In this document: one piece after another, positions 34,207 to 45,768 of the stretch
Layout: each line of letters begins with the position of its first letter
Position numbering within the stretch: the first letter of the stretch is position 1
Made by a program: the position numbers and the translations under genes
NCBI GenBank assembly: GCA_007693505.1
Contig: REDL01000081.1
Location: 1-58,902 of the forward strand
Direction of reading: 5' to 3'
Source: Desulfovibrionales bacterium
GTDB taxonomy: Bacteria > Desulfobacterota > Desulfovibrionia > Desulfovibrionales > Desulfonatronaceae
Length of the DNA: 58,902 bases
The notes under the pieces: generated by a model
Databases searched by the model: none
What the model saw: the letters and a program-made list of their open reading frames with translations, nothing else
What the model was told of the DNA's origin: nothing

Positions 34207-35026
34207 GATACCTATTGGGGCAACCATTGAAGCGATCATCGACTTCCTGGTCACCCACTTCTCCTTTTTGACCATCGCCTTCACCCGAATCATGGAAAAC
34301 GTGATCCGGGTGATGGAGAACGGACTGCTGTTCTTGCCGCCTTGGTTGTTCATCATTGCCGCCGCCGGTTTGACCTTCTGGCTGACCAAAAAGCGCGGCA
34401 TCGCCATATTTACGCTGCTCGGGCTGGCCTTGATCTGGAACATGGGGCTGTGGGTGCCCACGATCAGCACCATCACCCTGGTGCTGATCGCGACCCTGAC
34501 CGCTCTGAGCATCGGCATCCCCATCGGCATTCTGGCCGCGCTGAACACCGGCGTGAACCGGGTGGTCCAGCCGGTGCTGGACGTGATGCAGACCATGCCC
34601 GCCTTCGTCTACCTGATTCCGGCCATTCCCTTCTTCGGACTGGGCAAGGTCGCCGCCATCTTTGCCACGGTCATCTTTTCCATGCCCCCGGCCATCCGGT
34701 TGACCTGCCTGGGCATCAAGCAGGTTCCCCGCGAACTCGTGGAATGCGCCGACGCCTTTGGCTCCAACAAGTGGCAAAAGCTGTTCAAGCTGCAATTGCC
34801 CCTGGCCACGCCGACCATCATGGCCGGCGTGAACCAGACCGTGATGCTCGGCCTGTCCATGGTGGTCATCGCGGCCATGATCGGCGCCCGGGGGCTGGGC
34901 GGCGAGGTCTGGCGGGCCATTCAGCGCCTGCAGATGGGCAGCGGTTTCGAGGCCGGCCTGGGTATCGTTATCGTGGCCATCATTCTGGACCGCGTGCTCC
35001 AGCATTACGGAACCAAAAAACGCTAA
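34199..35026 (+). CDS. proW: Glycine betaine/proline ABC transporter permease
   Basis: A 275-residue permease of the ProW/OpuAB family with about six membrane segments and the EAA-like loop ECADAFGSNKWQKLFKLQLPLATPTIMAGVNQ. The region TLTALSIGIPIGILAALN and DVMQTMPAFVYLIPAIPFFGLG are characteristic. Starts within the end of proV, indicating translational coupling; proX follows after 31 nt. Confidence 0.93.
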   Translation: MPRIPIGATIEAIIDFLVTHFSFLTIAFTRIMENVIRVMENGLLFLPPWLFIIAAAGLTFWLTKKRGIAIFTLLGLALIWNMGLWVPTISTITLVLIATLTALSIGIPIGILAALNTGVNRVVQPVLDVMQTMPAFVYLIPAIPFFGLGKVAAIFATVIFSMPPAIRLTCLGIKQVPRELVECADAFGSNKWQKLFKLQLPLATPTIMAGVNQTVMLGLSMVVIAAMIGARGLGGEVWRAIQRLQMGSGFEAGLGIVIVAIILDRVLQHYGTKKR

Positions 35027-35057
35027 AACTCAACCTGAAACCGAAAGGAGGCTGACG

Positions 35058-35915
35058 ATGATGTCGTATCGTAAATTGCTCCATGTGCTGATGGCCCTGG
35101 TGGCCTTGCTGCTCATCACGGCTGGGACAGTGTCCGCGCAGGGATCCGTGCGCATTGCCTACGTGGAATGGGACTGCGCGGCGGCCAGCACCCATGTGGT
35201 GCAAGCGGCCCTGGAAGAAATGGGCTATGACGTGGAAATTCTGCCCGTGGCCGCCGCGGCGATGTGGCAGGCCGTGGGGACCGGAAATGTGGACGGGATG
35301 GTCACCGCCTGGCTGCCCGTAACCCACGCCGACTATTTTGAGCGGGTCAAGGGCACTGTCGAAGACCTTGGCCCCATTGTCGGCGGGGCCAAACTGGGCT
35401 GGGTCGTGCCCACGTACGTGACCGCTGAATCCATTGCCGACCTGAATGACTACGCGGCCCAGTTCAACAACCGGATCATCGGCATTGACCCCGGCGCCGG
35501 CCTGATGCGGCTCTCCGAAGAGGCGATCCAGGAATACGAACTGGATCGCTTCACCCTGCTGGAAGGCAGCGACGCGACCATGACCGCGGCTCTGGGCAAC
35601 GCCGTGGACCGCAATGAGTGGGTGGTGGTCACCGGCTGGTCCCCGCACTGGAAGTTCGGTGTTTGGGATCTCAAATACCTGGACGACCCCAAAGGCATCA
35701 TGGGCGATGAGGAACGCATCCACACCATCGTCCGCCAGGGACTCAAGGACGACATGCCGGAGGTCTACAACTTCCTGAACAACTTCTCCTGGGAAAATCC
35801 CGACCAGTTGCAGATGGTTATGGCCTGGAACCAGGAGCCCGGCAGTGACCGCGTGGAGAACGCCAAGCGCTTTCTGCGTGAAAATCCGGAACAGGTTCAG
35901 GGCTGGAAGCAATAG
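35058..35915 (+). CDS. proX: Glycine betaine-binding protein, first copy
   Basis: A 285-residue periplasmic binding protein with signal peptide LLHVLMALVALLLITAGTVSA (cleavage before QGSV). The OpuAC-type fold shows VRIAYVEWD, MWQAVGTGNVDGMVTAWLP, IIGIDPGAGLMRLSEEA and VVVTGWSPHWKF, containing the tryptophans of an aromatic betaine cage. AAGGAGG lies 6 nt before the ATG. It belongs to the proVW operon, and its own strong hairpin downstream would terminate most transcripts. Confidence 0.92.
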   Translation: MMSYRKLLHVLMALVALLLITAGTVSAQGSVRIAYVEWDCAAASTHVVQAALEEMGYDVEILPVAAAAMWQAVGTGNVDGMVTAWLPVTHADYFERVKGTVEDLGPIVGGAKLGWVVPTYVTAESIADLNDYAAQFNNRIIGIDPGAGLMRLSEEAIQEYELDRFTLLEGSDATMTAALGNAVDRNEWVVVTGWSPHWKFGVWDLKYLDDPKGIMGDEERIHTIVRQGLKDDMPEVYNFLNNFSWENPDQLQMVMAWNQEPGSDRVENAKRFLRENPEQVQGWKQ

Positions 35916-35934
35916 CCCTCAAACTCGATGCCAC

Positions 35935-35971
35935 CCACCAAAAGGCCGCTCAATGAGCGGTCTTTTGGTGG
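35935..35971 (+). terminator. Long hairpin terminator after first proX
   Basis: CCACCAAAAG-CCGCTCA pairs with TGAGCGG-CTTTTGGTGG (35935-35971) with a single mismatch and a 3-nt loop; the CTTTT inside the arm gives a T-tract. Symmetric, so it may act in both directions. Confidence 0.85.
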
Positions 35972-36104
35972 CCTTCAGCGGCCTGCCGAGGGGAGTCCGG
36001 ATTGGATCATAAGCTCTTTGCCAGAGTGTTTGCTGATCCGGGTGAAGCCCCGGCCATGGTCGCGACAAACTGTCACGACAGATACTCTAACCAAAGGATA
36101 ATGC

Positions 36105-36971
36105 ATGCTGACTGGAAAATCATTTCGAATCATCATGGCCCTCTTGGCCCTTATTTCCCTGCTGACGCTGGCTGCCGGCACGGCATCCGCCCAGAACAAC
36201 TCCGTGCGGATGGCCTACGTGGAATGGGATGATGCCACGGCCAGTACGTTCGTGGCCAAGGCTGCTCTTGAGGAGCTGGGCTATGATGTCGAGATTCTCT
36301 CCGTTGCCGCAGCCGCGATGTGGCAGGCCGTGGGTACCGGCAACGTTGATGCGATGGTTGCCGCCTGGCTGCCGATGACCCATGAGGATTATTTTGCCCA
36401 GGTCAAGGACAATGTTCATGATCTCGGCCCCATTGCCACCGGTGCTCGCCTGGGCTGGGTCGTTCCCAACTACGTGACCATCGACAGCATCGCGGAACTG
36501 AATGACCATGCGGACCGGTTCGGTGGCCGGGTTATCGGCATCGATCCGGGCGCCGGCCTGATGCGTCTGTCCGAGGAAGTGATGCAGGCTTACGAACTGA
36601 CCGATATGGAACTCGTTGAGGGCAGCGACGCCACGATGACCGCTGCTCTGAGCAACGCCGTCAACCGCGAAGAGTGGATCGTGGTTACCGGCTGGTCTCC
36701 GCATTGGAAGTTCGGCGTTTGGGACCTGAAGTATCTGGAAGACCCCAAAGGCACTCTGGGCGGAGAAGAGCAGATTCATGCCATCGCCCGTGCCGGACTT
36801 GAGGAAGATATGCCGGAGGTCTTCGCCTTTCTGAGCAATTTTGCCTGGGAAAATTCCGATCAGCTGCAAATGGTCATGGCCTGGAACCAGGAGCCCGGCA
36901 GCGATCCATTGGAAAATGCCCGGCGCTTCCTGCGTGAAAATCCGGAAGTGCTTGAACGCTGGAAGCCGTGA
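36105..36971 (+). CDS. Glycine betaine-binding protein, second copy
   Basis: A 288-residue paralogue of the preceding binding protein, roughly two thirds identical: signal peptide MALLALISLLTLAAGTASA, then VRMAYVEWDDATAST, MWQAVGTGNVDAMVAAWLP, GIDPGAGLMRLSEE, TGWSPHWKFGVWDLKYLEDPKG. Both keep the same tryptophan positions. AAGGA lies 6 nt before the ATG. Because a terminator separates it from proVWX it probably has its own promoter; it may serve the same permease with other affinity or for another betaine. Confidence 0.9.
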   Translation: MLTGKSFRIIMALLALISLLTLAAGTASAQNNSVRMAYVEWDDATASTFVAKAALEELGYDVEILSVAAAAMWQAVGTGNVDAMVAAWLPMTHEDYFAQVKDNVHDLGPIATGARLGWVVPNYVTIDSIAELNDHADRFGGRVIGIDPGAGLMRLSEEVMQAYELTDMELVEGSDATMTAALSNAVNREEWIVVTGWSPHWKFGVWDLKYLEDPKGTLGGEEQIHAIARAGLEEDMPEVFAFLSNFAWENSDQLQMVMAWNQEPGSDPLENARRFLRENPEVLERWKP

Positions 36972-36994
36972 TTTGTCCTGAATCCCCTTTTCCT

Positions 36995-37033
36995 CCACAA
37001 AAAAGACCGCCTTGAAGGCGGTCTTTTTTGTGG
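36995..37033 (+). terminator. Terminator after second proX, bidirectional
   Basis: CCACAAAAAAGACCGCC and GGCGGTCTTTTTTGTGG are perfect complements with a 5-nt loop at 36995-37033. T-runs on both strands suit a convergent terminator between this gene and the minus-strand signalling cluster. Confidence 0.93.
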
Positions 37034-37149
37034 GGAGGGATGGCGCGGTCATCTGCCGCCAAGGACTGATTCTCAGCGCGGCGGAGATGACCAAGTGCAC
37101 ACGCTCTCGAATGGTCTCGAGCCCGACCAAAATCGGATCAGACCCAGCA

Positions 37150-38712
37150 CTACGCTACATCCAGCTTGGCTGCCCGGCATACCCGAGCCCGCTGGATCGC
37201 GGCGTCAACCTGTTCCAGGGTGAAGGGTTTTTGCAGCACCTCAAAGCATGGTGCATGCACGGCCCAGAGTGGTGGTGGTTGGGCATACTCGGACAGCCAG
37301 ACCCAGGGAGTGCCGGCCATTTCTGAAGCTACTTCAGCAATGGAGGCATCTGTTCTGGACGCTGAACCCAGCAAGACTTCGGGCGTTGGCCCGGACTCCT
37401 TGGAACCGTTGATCAGCACCGGAAGATAGCCACACTGAAACAATACATCATGCAAAAGCTGTCGCAAGGCCTGATCCGGGCTGATAATGCCCACGACAAC
37501 CGGAGAAGAGGGCCGGAATGGATGCTCGGGATGTTGCGTGGGCCTTTGGTCTGCCTGATACCGACCTGAAGCCTTTGCTTTGCGCACATCATCTGCTCTC
37601 GCCGCTGCTGGCGGCTCCTTCTTTCCTGACGGGCGTGCATCCCCATGCTGATCTGAACGTTGCCCGATAAACGTCGCGGCCAGATCCAGCAGTCGCGCCC
37701 CTATCTCGCGAACTCGCCGACCACGCTCCGGCTCTGGGATTTGGGCAACGGAGGAAATCCGTTCCAGTTCGGTCACAGCACTCTCCAAATCCAACAAGAC
37801 AGTTGAAAAGGTTCGCTGGGAAGGCTTGGAAGAACCTTGACGGTTGGCCTGAGGAACTGAAGCGGTGTTCTCAGAGTGTATTCCCGCCAAATGCATGTTC
37901 TGGAACATATTGGCCAGCGACGCGCCCCAGAACTCCTGCGGCTCGGAATAGAGCACACTCAGGCTGGTTCGGCCGGCCAACAGTCTGGCCGCTCTTGCCA
38001 GGGCGTCGCGGGCCGGCGCGGGGGAGGACAAGGCCATCGGCAGCATCTGTCGGGCCGCTGCATCCTGAAACCCGGGGTCATCGGGAATCACTCCCAGGGC
38101 CAGAACCGGCATGCGCAAATGCTTTGCGCAAACACCACCGAACCGCGTCATCAGCGTGGCGGCCTTGAACCGGGGGCCGACCCGATTGAGCAGCAGATAC
38201 GGAGGACGTTGCAAACCGTTTCGCCGAAGTACTTTCAGCAACGCATACCCGTCCACCAGGGAAGACGGCTCCGGGTTGATCACCAAGATCTGCTCCCTGG
38301 CAGCCAGGCAAAAGGAGACGACCTGGCGATGAATTCCCGGTGAGTTGTCCAGCAGCAAAATATCGTAGTTGTTCAGCTCGCGGATTTTCTGGAGAAAGGC
38401 CTTCCGATGACGCGGGGTGAGATCCGCCAGAATTGCGGTTCCGGATCCACCGGACAAGATGTCCAGACCGGGGCGAACGGGACACAGTGCCGCCTGTGCG
38501 GGCAAATCAGACGTGAACAATTCATCCAATGTGTGTTTCGGAGTCATGCCCAGCAGAACATCCACATTGGCCAACCCCATATCCACGTCCACCAGACAGA
38601 CCCGTTGGCCGATCTCCGCGAGCAGCCAGGCCAGGGACAAGGCCACCGAGGTTTTCCCCGCTCCGCCCTTGCCGCTGGCAACGGCAATGGTCCTGATTCC
38701 ATGCTCACCCAT
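37150..38712 (-). CDS. MinD/ParA-family ATPase with C-terminal pseudo-receiver
   Basis: A 520-residue protein. The first about 255 residues form a MinD-type ATPase with SGKGGAGKTSVALSLAW, LVDVDMGLANVDVLLG and LLLDNSPGI. A linker of about 130 residues follows, then a region with receiver-like elements: VVVGIISPDQALRQLLHDVL, CGYLPVLINGS, and VLQKPFTLEQVDAAIQRA with the conserved Lys-Pro. The acidic pocket and phosphoacceptor Asp are not recognisable, so it is probably not phosphorylated. The ATG at 38712 overlaps the stop of the upstream hybrid kinase gene, which links it to that kinase. Confidence 0.75.
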   Translation of the reverse strand: MGEHGIRTIAVASGKGGAGKTSVALSLAWLLAEIGQRVCLVDVDMGLANVDVLLGMTPKHTLDELFTSDLPAQAALCPVRPGLDILSGGSGTAILADLTPRHRKAFLQKIRELNNYDILLLDNSPGIHRQVVSFCLAAREQILVINPEPSSLVDGYALLKVLRRNGLQRPPYLLLNRVGPRFKAATLMTRFGGVCAKHLRMPVLALGVIPDDPGFQDAAARQMLPMALSSPAPARDALARAARLLAGRTSLSVLYSEPQEFWGASLANMFQNMHLAGIHSENTASVPQANRQGSSKPSQRTFSTVLLDLESAVTELERISSVAQIPEPERGRRVREIGARLLDLAATFIGQRSDQHGDARPSGKKEPPAAARADDVRKAKASGRYQADQRPTQHPEHPFRPSSPVVVGIISPDQALRQLLHDVLFQCGYLPVLINGSKESGPTPEVLLGSASRTDASIAEVASEMAGTPWVWLSEYAQPPPLWAVHAPCFEVLQKPFTLEQVDAAIQRARVCRAAKLDVA

Positions 38713-41383
38713 CGGTTTGACGAAGACTGTCCCGAACTTCCGTGAGCAGATGCTTGATGTGAAACGGCTTTCGAATGCATTTGCCGCCGTGATTGGCGAT
38801 TTCAGCCATCTCCTCATGGGTCGCGGTGCCGGTGATGGCGATCACCGGCAGTTCGGCATTCGTTTTGGAGGTACGCAGATCCCGCATCACGGACAGTCCG
38901 TCGCGCAGTGGCATTTTGATGTCCAGCAGCAGAAGATCAAAGCGTTCCTGCTCCAAAATATCCCGACCATCTTTACCGTTTTCCGCGGTTTCCACGTCAA
39001 TGCCTTCGTTTTCCAAAGCTTCCTTGAGCACGTCCCGGATGTGCTCCTCGTCATCCATCACCAGGACCCGCGGCCGCAGCGACAACGGCATGGAAGGGTT
39101 TCCGGCGGTCTCCGGCTTGGTCGGCCGCAGCGCGGAAATGTCCACGGGCAGTTCCACCCTGAAGATGGTGCCTTCTCCTGGAGCGCTCTCAAGGTCGATC
39201 CTGCCGAAATGGTTGTTGATGATGCCCAGGGACGTGGAAAGCCCCAGGCCCGTGCCTTTCCCCTCATCTTTGGTGGAAAAGAACGGATCGAAAATCTTTT
39301 TCTGATTTTCCTTGGCGATGCCTATCCCCTGATCAACGATTCGGATCACCACAACCTGCTGATCCGGAAAATATTCGGTGGCAACGGTCAACACGCCGCC
39401 GTCCTGTTCCATGGCGTGCTGGGCATTGATGATCAGATTCAGAAAAACCTGTTCCAGCTGATTGGGGTCGGCCTTGATGGGCCGCATCCGCGGGTCATAC
39501 TGGCGTTCCAGGGTGATCTGAAATTTCGGGAAACTGCCGCCGACCAGCTCCAGAACCCGATCCAGGATATCGTGGATATTCATGGACCGCAGGTTTGGCG
39601 GGGCCGGTCGGGCGAATTCCATCAGGTTGGTCAGGATCTTGCTGATTCGCTCGATTTGCTCGGTGATCAGGGCCAACTCTTTTTTGCGTTTCTCGTCCTG
39701 CTCCCGCAATTCCAAAAGCTGGGCCCGCGCGGAGATGATGGCCAGGGGATTGTTGATTTCATGGGCAGCGCCGGCAGCCAGCTGCCCCACGGCGGCCAGC
39801 CGCTCGGTCTGAATGAGCTGCTGGCTGATCTGTTGTGTCTTCCACAAGGCCAAGGCCAAATCCTCTTTTTTCGCCTGCAGGTTCTCGAAAAGTCGGATGC
39901 GCTCCAGTGAGGATCGGATGATCTGGACTACCTGGGTAAATCCGGCAAGGAGTTGCCCGTCCTGGGTGCGAAAATCCTGGGAAAGCGAGATGCACAGCTC
40001 CGCGAAATAGCTCCGCTCCTCACCAAAACTGAAAATCACAAACGGATTGGAAATGCTTTGGGTAATGTCCGTTGAGCCATGCATGCGGTGCCGGGATTCG
40101 CCAAGAACCCGGCGCAGGTCCGGGGGGAGATTCTGGGCGTCTCTTTCCCAGACAGGCTCGCCATTGCGTTTGGTAAAGCACAGCAGCTTGCGCTTTTTGC
40201 CGCCATCAACCCAGACGATGCCTTCCAGCTCACGGGTGACCTGGTCAATCAGATAGAAGATACCGACCTGGACAGCGGTAAGACCGGCAAAGGCTTGGGC
40301 AATACCCTGAAACAAGTCAGCCTTGCCGCGGACATTGGCCAACTCCAGTCCCAGCTTCCCGTTCATGGACAGCAGGGTATTGATTTTGGAAAGGGCACTG
40401 TTTTTCGAGTCCAGCTCAATGCCCAGTCCGGAAAGTTTGTGATTGGCCTGCTGGATGATCTCATGAAAGACCATGGAGAGGTCACTCTCCAAATCAAAAT
40501 ACACGGCCTTTTTCTCATACTCCTGACTCGTCCGGCGTCGAAGGTCAGCCATCTCCTCCCTGGTCAAACTCAACGCGGTCAAAAGCCCCGTAACTGGATC
40601 CTCGCCATTTTGCATTGGCGTTTCGCAAAACATCTCCAGGGTCAACAGGTTGGCCAGAGAGACAACCGCTGGAAGTTCCCAGTTCAGGGACGTTCCGCTC
40701 ATGGCCTCCACCCGATGGTGATGCAGCCAGATGCACTCCACAATCTGCTCAGGCAGATTCCATTGCTCGACAAGAATCTTGCCCACAGTGCAGTGGTTCG
40801 TCTCCAGAATCCGTTGTTCCGCATCCACTGCGTCCAGCCGTTTCTCCCGGCGAATCTCATCGATCTTCACGGCGATTTCCGGGAACACGTCCATGATCGC
40901 CATTTTGCCGATGTCATGCAGCAGCCCGCCGACAAAGGCTGTTTCCCTCAGCTCAGGGAACGTCCGTTCAGCAATGAGCCCGGCCAGAATCGCGGTCACC
41001 AGGCTGTGGGTCCACATCTGCCGAGACATGACTGCCAGCTGTTGAGGCCCGCCCGGCAAATATTCCTTGACCAGAACGCCCAGCAAGGCACATCGTACCT
41101 GGGTCAATCCAGCCAGGGTAACAGCCTGTTTGACCGTGCTGATTCGCTTGGGCAGACCGGTTTGCGCATTGTTCACCAGGCGCAGAATACGTGCCGTCAG
41201 AACCGGGTCTGACTCCATGAGCCGCGCGAGATGATCCAGGTTCACATCGTCCAGTAAGGAAAGCTTCAAGGCCTGCAGCGCCACAGCCGGCAGGACGGGC
41301 AGTTGCTCGATACGGGAGATGATCGAACGCAGCGAGGCAGGATTATCAACCCGGTAATCGCTGGGGGAGTGGGCGACAGGCAT
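38705..41383 (-). CDS. HDOD-GAF-histidine kinase-receiver hybrid protein
   Basis: A 892-residue cytoplasmic sensor. An HDOD domain occupies about residues 15-230 (LPVLPAVALQALKLSLL, HDIGKMAIMDVF, WLHHHRVEAM); about 330-510 is GAF-like; then a HisKA domain with AAGAAHEINNPLAIISARAQ (phosphoacceptor His), a HATPase (NLIINAQHAM, DQGIGI, GKGTGLGLS) and a C-terminal receiver with LLLLDIKMPLRDG. HDOD domains often sense c-di-GMP-related or stress signals. GGAG 7 nt before the ATG sets the start. Its stop overlaps the MinD-like gene. Confidence 0.88.
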   Translation of the reverse strand: MPVAHSPSDYRVDNPASLRSIISRIEQLPVLPAVALQALKLSLLDDVNLDHLARLMESDPVLTARILRLVNNAQTGLPKRISTVKQAVTLAGLTQVRCALLGVLVKEYLPGGPQQLAVMSRQMWTHSLVTAILAGLIAERTFPELRETAFVGGLLHDIGKMAIMDVFPEIAVKIDEIRREKRLDAVDAEQRILETNHCTVGKILVEQWNLPEQIVECIWLHHHRVEAMSGTSLNWELPAVVSLANLLTLEMFCETPMQNGEDPVTGLLTALSLTREEMADLRRRTSQEYEKKAVYFDLESDLSMVFHEIIQQANHKLSGLGIELDSKNSALSKINTLLSMNGKLGLELANVRGKADLFQGIAQAFAGLTAVQVGIFYLIDQVTRELEGIVWVDGGKKRKLLCFTKRNGEPVWERDAQNLPPDLRRVLGESRHRMHGSTDITQSISNPFVIFSFGEERSYFAELCISLSQDFRTQDGQLLAGFTQVVQIIRSSLERIRLFENLQAKKEDLALALWKTQQISQQLIQTERLAAVGQLAAGAAHEINNPLAIISARAQLLELREQDEKRKKELALITEQIERISKILTNLMEFARPAPPNLRSMNIHDILDRVLELVGGSFPKFQITLERQYDPRMRPIKADPNQLEQVFLNLIINAQHAMEQDGGVLTVATEYFPDQQVVVIRIVDQGIGIAKENQKKIFDPFFSTKDEGKGTGLGLSTSLGIINNHFGRIDLESAPGEGTIFRVELPVDISALRPTKPETAGNPSMPLSLRPRVLVMDDEEHIRDVLKEALENEGIDVETAENGKDGRDILEQERFDLLLLDIKMPLRDGLSVMRDLRTSKTNAELPVIAITGTATHEEMAEIANHGGKCIRKPFHIKHLLTEVRDSLRQTDG

Positions 41384-41524
41384 GTAAAAACTCCAGAAAA
41401 CTGTTGTTTCGTTGGTTGTTGCCCAGTGACGTTCTTGGGGGAAGACAGGAAGGGCAGGATCACAACGCAGCTGATGCTGTCTCATCAGGGTGGAAAAGGG
41501 AAAAAAAGAGTCGCGACGGCCTTG

Positions 41525-43098
<1,574 letters not shown>

Positions 43099-43120
<22 letters not shown>

Positions 43121-43575
43121 GTGTTGACACTCCCGCTGGGCTGAGGGGGAGACTCGTTAAGCACGAGCCAATACAGGCCGAGTTGCCGGACCGCTTCCAT
43201 GAACTGCTGAAAATCCACCGGTTTGCGGATATAGCTGTTGGCCCCCAGGCTGTAGGTTTCCAGACGGTCGCGTTCTTCCCGGGAGGATGTCAAGATCACC
43301 ACGGGCAACAGCCTGGTCATTTCGTGCGTTCGAATATGGCGCAAAACCTCGATGCCGTCCATGCGGGGCAGCTTGATATCCAACAGGATCACCTGGGGCT
43401 GGTGGCGCAGATCCCGCCCGGCATGCGCCCCCCGGGCAAACAGGTAGTCCAGGGCTTCCACGCCATCCTCGGCAACAATCAGTTCATTCAGGATATTGTT
43501 CTTTCGCAGCGCCCGCTGGGTGAGCATGACGTCGTCAGGATTGTCCTCGACCAGCAAAATCGTTTTCCGCGACAT
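43099..43575 (-). CDS. Single-domain response regulator (Rcp1-like)
   Basis: A 158-residue receiver without an output domain. The acidic pocket is LLVEDNPDD, the phosphoacceptor is in VILLDIKLPRMDG, and the switch residues are ILTSS and the Lys of YIRKPVDF. The long loop around ALDYLFARGAHAGRDLR is typical of Rcp1-type receivers that pair with phytochrome-like or PAS kinases. It lies between a PAS kinase gene and a REC-HK-REC gene, and is likely a phosphorelay intermediate. Confidence 0.9.
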
Positions 43576-43674
43576 ATCCGCTCCGGGATGTTCAATGTTT
43601 CAACTCCATTTCGGCAGCACAAATCAAGGACTTTTCTTGTCAGTTCTCCGGGGGATGCACTCCCTGCATGTGCA

Positions 43675-45768
43675 TCATGCGGAGCCCGGGTCCTGCGAAA
43701 GCGCAAAAAAGAACGTTGCACCCTGCTCCGGTTCCGCCTCGGCCCAAATCCGCCCGCCATGGCGCCGGATGATCCGGGCCGTGGTGGCCAAACCGACACC
43801 AGTACCGGGATAGCACTCCGCGGAATGCAGCCGTTGAAAGGCTGTAAACAGTTTGTCAGCGTAGGCCATGTCGAACCCTGCTCCATTGTCCTGAAGAAAG
43901 CAGACCTGGTTTCCTTCCACCAGTCGCTGGCCAAAAACAACACGCGGCTTGGCAACATATCGGGTATATTTGCAGGCATTGTCCAGCAGATTTTCCATGA
44001 CGATGCGCAACAGCGCCGGGTCCGCCTCCACCATGACGTCCGGCTCCACGATGAACGTCACGGCCCGGCCCGGACCGGATTCGCGCAGGGTGGCCACGAT
44101 CTGCTCCACCATCCGACTCAGGTTCAGGGGAGCGGGATTCAGCTCCGCGCGGGAAACCCGGGACAATTTCAGCAGATCATCAATGAGCATGCCCATGCGC
44201 TGACTGGCCTTGCGCACCCGTTGCAGATAATCCCGACCCTGCTCGTCAAGTTGGTCGTGATAGTCCTCTAAAAGGGCCTGGCTGAATCCGTCAATGCTGC
44301 GCAGCGGAGCCCGCAAGTCGTGGGAAACAGAGTAGCTGAACGCCTCCAGCTCTTGGTTGGCCTCCGCCAGTCGGGCGGTCCGTTCCAAAACCTTGTTCTC
44401 CAGTTTCCGGTTCAGATCCCTCAGTTCCCGTTCCACACGCTTCAGGGGAGTGATCACTTCCGTATAAAGCACGATTCCGCCGATGACCCCTTCCGCATCA
44501 TGCCAAGGACGACACAGCCACTTGGTGTATTCGACTCGCCCATCGGAACGGATGAAGACGTCATCATCACTTTTTAGCACCTCACCCTGGAGCGCCCGCT
44601 TGTGCACTTCACGCCATTTATCGGGAATATCCGGAAAAACCTCGTAATGATTCCTGCCCAAAACCTCCTGGGTGACTCCGTAATCATCAAGGAACCGTTG
44701 ACTGACATGGATATGGCGCATTTCGCGATCAAGCACGGCAATCGCACTGGGGTCATAATGGATGATGTCCTGCATCAGGTCGTGCCAGGCCTGGAGTTTT
44801 TTCTGGTCCTGAGTCCGCTGGGTCACGTCCATGGCTATGGCCCCAACCAGCTCAACCCGGCCATCCCTCCAGGATACTGGAAACAGGCTGGTCTCCAGAA
44901 CCCGTCGAGCATTTGCGCCCCCGGTCTCGTCCAACACGGTGAGCGGTCGTTCTCCAGCGATAATCCGGGCTGTGCGCCGTAAAAACGTGTTCGCAAGCGT
45001 CTCCGGTAAAACATCGGCAAAGGTTCGACCGATGATTTGGTCGGCCTCTCTCCCAATAGCCTTGGCGCTTTCCGTGGACACCAGCACATAGCGTCCTTGG
45101 GCGTCAAACACGGAGATCAGATTGGGACTGTTGCGTAAAAGGGCCTGGACCACGGCCTCGGTCCGCCGCTGCCTGGTTACATCCCGGGCAAAGACCACGG
45201 CGCCATCATGGCCAAGAAAGGTAAACGGCACGGCGCTGAGTTCTACCAGGCACTGCTCCCCGCTTAGGCGCACATGTGTCTGCTCCGCGACAGGCAAGGA
45301 TTGACGCTGTTCATTGACCAAATGCAGGCGCTTGCGAACATCTTCATGGTGGCGTGGATGAACGCGTTCCAGGACAGAAGCGCCCAAAAGTTCCTCAGGT
45401 GCGGATGCCCCGTAAAGATGCAGGGCCTGTTTGTTCAGATAGGCGAATGTGCCCTGGGTCTGGATGAGGATCGGCAGCGGGGCGTTATCCACCAGCTGAT
45501 GGAACTGGTGTTCATGCCGGATCAGTTGCCGGTTTTTTTGCTCCAGAAGCCGCACCTGGCGCCGGAGCACGAAATAGAGCAGGACCGCCGTGACCAGCAC
45601 GAAGAGCCAGCCCTTGTAGGTCTGGAAGCGGACCAGCATGGCCGGATCGTCCACCACCACGGCCAACAGGCGATCGGAAAAGGCGATCCAGGCTCCGGCG
45701 ACCAGGGTATACACCACCGCGGTTCGTGACGGGATGGACGATTGCAATTGGCGACGGATTTCCGGCAT
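43675..45768 (-). CDS. Membrane-bound PAS-domain histidine kinase
   Basis: A 697-residue kinase. Two hydrophobic stretches near the N-terminus (AVVYTLVAGAWIAFSDRLL and GWLFVLVTAVLLYFVLRR) flank a short external loop. Three PAS domains follow (FAYLNKQALHLYG, ISVFDAQGRYVLVS, AIAVLDREMRHIHVS), then a HisKA domain with AFSYSVSHDLRAPLRSIDGF and a HATPase with NLLDNACKYT, DNGAGFDMAY and GVGLATTARII. The HDLRAPLR motif is bacteriophytochrome-like. It heads the signalling cluster and probably drives the single receiver downstream. The start at 45768 is uncertain. Confidence 0.87.
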   Translation of the reverse strand: MPEIRRQLQSSIPSRTAVVYTLVAGAWIAFSDRLLAVVVDDPAMLVRFQTYKGWLFVLVTAVLLYFVLRRQVRLLEQKNRQLIRHEHQFHQLVDNAPLPILIQTQGTFAYLNKQALHLYGASAPEELLGASVLERVHPRHHEDVRKRLHLVNEQRQSLPVAEQTHVRLSGEQCLVELSAVPFTFLGHDGAVVFARDVTRQRRTEAVVQALLRNSPNLISVFDAQGRYVLVSTESAKAIGREADQIIGRTFADVLPETLANTFLRRTARIIAGERPLTVLDETGGANARRVLETSLFPVSWRDGRVELVGAIAMDVTQRTQDQKKLQAWHDLMQDIIHYDPSAIAVLDREMRHIHVSQRFLDDYGVTQEVLGRNHYEVFPDIPDKWREVHKRALQGEVLKSDDDVFIRSDGRVEYTKWLCRPWHDAEGVIGGIVLYTEVITPLKRVERELRDLNRKLENKVLERTARLAEANQELEAFSYSVSHDLRAPLRSIDGFSQALLEDYHDQLDEQGRDYLQRVRKASQRMGMLIDDLLKLSRVSRAELNPAPLNLSRMVEQIVATLRESGPGRAVTFIVEPDVMVEADPALLRIVMENLLDNACKYTRYVAKPRVVFGQRLVEGNQVCFLQDNGAGFDMAYADKLFTAFQRLHSAECYPGTGVGLATTARIIRRHGGRIWAEAEPEQGATFFFALSQDPGSA

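Noticed and set aside
38417-39910. A 497-codon plus-strand frame
   Set aside because: Antisense to the hybrid kinase gene; composition is that of a shadow frame.
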